This document shows positions 31,201-31,481 of a DNA stretch of 31,481 nucleotides, piece by piece. Origin of the DNA: CAYGAW01 sp964347945. Lineage in GTDB: Bacteria > Chloroflexota > Anaerolineae > UBA7937 > B3-Chlor. The position numbers were made by a program, and so were the translations under genes. The first letter of the stretch is position 1; each line of letters opens with the position of its first letter. Below the pieces are notes generated by a model that saw only the letters and a program-made list of their open reading frames with translations, did no database searches and had not been told where the DNA came from. The stretch lies in assembly GCA_964347945.1 (NCBI GenBank), contig CAYGAW010000152.1, positions 1-31,481 on the forward strand. The letters run 5' to 3'.

Positions 31201-31481
31201 ACATCGCCCGTCCGGGTATTGAGCAGCTTCACTGCGCACGAGATGATCGCCTCCAGCAGACTCTCCAGATCCAGCCTGCTAATGAGGTGTAGGGACGTCT
31301 CGTGCAGGGCCATCAATTCCTGGGACCTCTGCTCCTGTTCCTCGAAAAGTCGTGCATTCTCAACGGCGATACTTGCCTGGCTGGCGAAAAGCTCCAGTAG
31401 TCGCAGATCACGGTCGGTGAAGACCCTCGGTTTCTCCACATCGGTGACGTTTACCACGCCTATTATCTTGTCACCCCATTT
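28224..31481 (-). CDS. multi-GAF sensor with C-terminal HD-GYP domain, 5' end beyond window
   Basis: At least 1085 residues, open to the right edge (the frame continues upstream of the GTG at 31457 with KWGDKIIGVVNVTD). Six GAF domains in a row, each ending in a helix like NQAAIAIENARL; the first is cut by the window edge. A coiled-coil linker (AAQRELEERKRAELELQQSY) leads into an HD-GYP domain with HDIGKI (28620-28637) and HHERIDGSGYPRG (28440-28478), the metal and signature motifs of cyclic-di-GMP phosphodiesterases. So it probably senses small ligands or redox state through the GAFs and breaks down c-di-GMP in the cytoplasm. More sensor domains may lie outside the window. It faces the small SMP-like gene, 86 bp apart. 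Confidence 0.92.
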   Translation of the reverse strand, partial: KWGDKIIGVVNVTDVEKPRVFTDRDLRLLELFASQASIAVENARLFEEQEQRSQELMALHETSLHLISRLDLESLLEAIISCAVKLLNTRTGDVYLYRPREDDLMSAASIGLLPPLKEGVLNSGEGVAGRVLETGEPLVVDDYDSWEGRAEAYAGRGFGRVLGVPITYGGELLGVVIVERERESPRFVQRDVDLLSAFGNQVAIAIENSRLYEQTKGRAEELAALCEISMEMAAQLEVSALLNTVTERAIDLLGARSGGVYLYDPGSQELELIVVQGQTGDYAGLRLAMGEGVCGNVAETGEPMVVTDYSNWEGRSDQFDKEPNTNVLGVPIRRGDTLLGALFVDDTDLEREFDEDDMRLATLVANQAAIAIENARLFAEREHTIEQLAALHEVSLKVLAETELSEVLPTIVQQAIHLLDADAGALDQFDPESQRLEMMVGWGYAEDAREISLAVGEGVAGNVAQTHEPLTVDDYVHWDGRLPQSDKREIRAALGVPLMRGKEFMGVLTIARGAARPFDQDDVQLATLFANQAAIAIDNARSLTKAQKRVAELTALREISLQLTQSLDLSTVLDTIARSAVELVKASDAHIFLYDHETGEFTFGTGVWAPDEEGEIFTEVRKNGLTATVAGLGEPVVISEASDHPLCRDQDWGVEAIAGFPLKQADRVLGVFNVAFMKPHAFGEDDLRVLTLLADQAAVAIENARLYQETDRRLKESTILQEISRLVGSSLEPEKVFQTVVQTVAEALGYSMVSIYTRDGEGLRLGAHVGYRLAEVFDYMPLDRGVIGRVARGGEAELVYDVKEDPDYLEAAPGVVSEIAVPIVRDSEILGVLNVESTALEPLTVADLKLVSSVGHQVSVAIQNAQLYQAAQRELEERKRAELELQQSYDRLERTFEGTVKALAALAEARDPYTAGHQQEVARLASAIAEEMGMPEDEVLGIRMAGLVHDIGKIDVPAEILSKPTSLTEIETQMIQTHPQTAHDILMTVEFPWPVAEIVLQHHERIDGSGYPRGLLRHEILLAARVLCVADTVEAMASNRPYRPAHGMKEALQEISQRRGVFYDAEVVDACLRLFGEKGFKLQHE

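Noticed and set aside
1..31481. tRNA or rRNA genes
   Set aside because: I looked for T-arm-like GTTCRA patterns and rRNA-like blocks on both strands and saw none outside clear coding regions. A covariance-model scan would settle this.

Overview
The window looks like chromosomal DNA of an anaerobic member of the Chloroflexota (Anaerolineae-like). This is inferred from the mix of features: Thr-Pro repeat linkers behind a lipobox and in a small membrane protein, double zinc-ribbon membrane proteins, GlmL/MutL-type ATPases, a menaquinone prenyltransferase, stacked GAF signalling proteins, GC-rich codon use and GTG/TTG starts. It cannot be proved from this window.

Region 1 (1-12.5 kb, all minus strand) is a catabolic cluster for the lower benzoyl-CoA pathway. 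A seven-gene run reads leftward from a strong promoter at 12.45 kb: a short-chain dehydrogenase, a cyclohexa-1,5-diene-1-carbonyl-CoA hydratase (dch), an inositol-monophosphatase-family protein, a NUDIX hydrolase, an MFS carrier, a 3-hydroxyacyl-CoA dehydrogenase and a crotonase. Next comes the ring-opening hydrolase oah/bamA, with its own consensus promoter (TTGACA-N17-TATAAT) and a candidate operator. After it lies an AMP-forming acyl-CoA ligase with its own promoter, a second SDR, and a GlcD-type FAD oxidase that continues into an Fe-S domain and runs off the left edge. Together they could activate an aromatic or alicyclic acid and take dienoyl-CoA to 3-hydroxypimeloyl-CoA and on into beta-oxidation. 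Benzoyl-CoA reductase and a zinc-type 6-hydroxycyclohexenecarbonyl-CoA dehydrogenase are absent from the window.

Region 2 (12.6-20.3 kb, minus strand) is a tight run of mostly unrecognised genes: a soluble or peripheral CxxC protein, four membrane proteins (one with two zinc ribbons), a MutL-type ASKHA ATPase without any glutamate mutase subunit, a KOW-like protein, and a small Thr/Pro-rich two-helix membrane protein. Overlapping start/stop codons suggest one complex. This is the best candidate in the window for an undescribed system.

Region 3 (20.6-24.4 kb, plus strand) is a housekeeping operon: family-4 uracil-DNA glycosylase with a C-terminal QLSLF clamp-binding-like tail, FtsK/SpoIIIE translocase, and a MenA-like prenyltransferase.

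Region 4 (24.4-31.5 kb) holds a seven-repeat PD40 propeller lipoprotein, a perfect 15-bp inverted repeat, a GalE-like epimerase, a REP-like palindromic patch, a small SMP-like protein, and a large six-GAF HD-GYP protein that runs off the right edge. No tRNA, rRNA, CRISPR array or intact transposon was seen.
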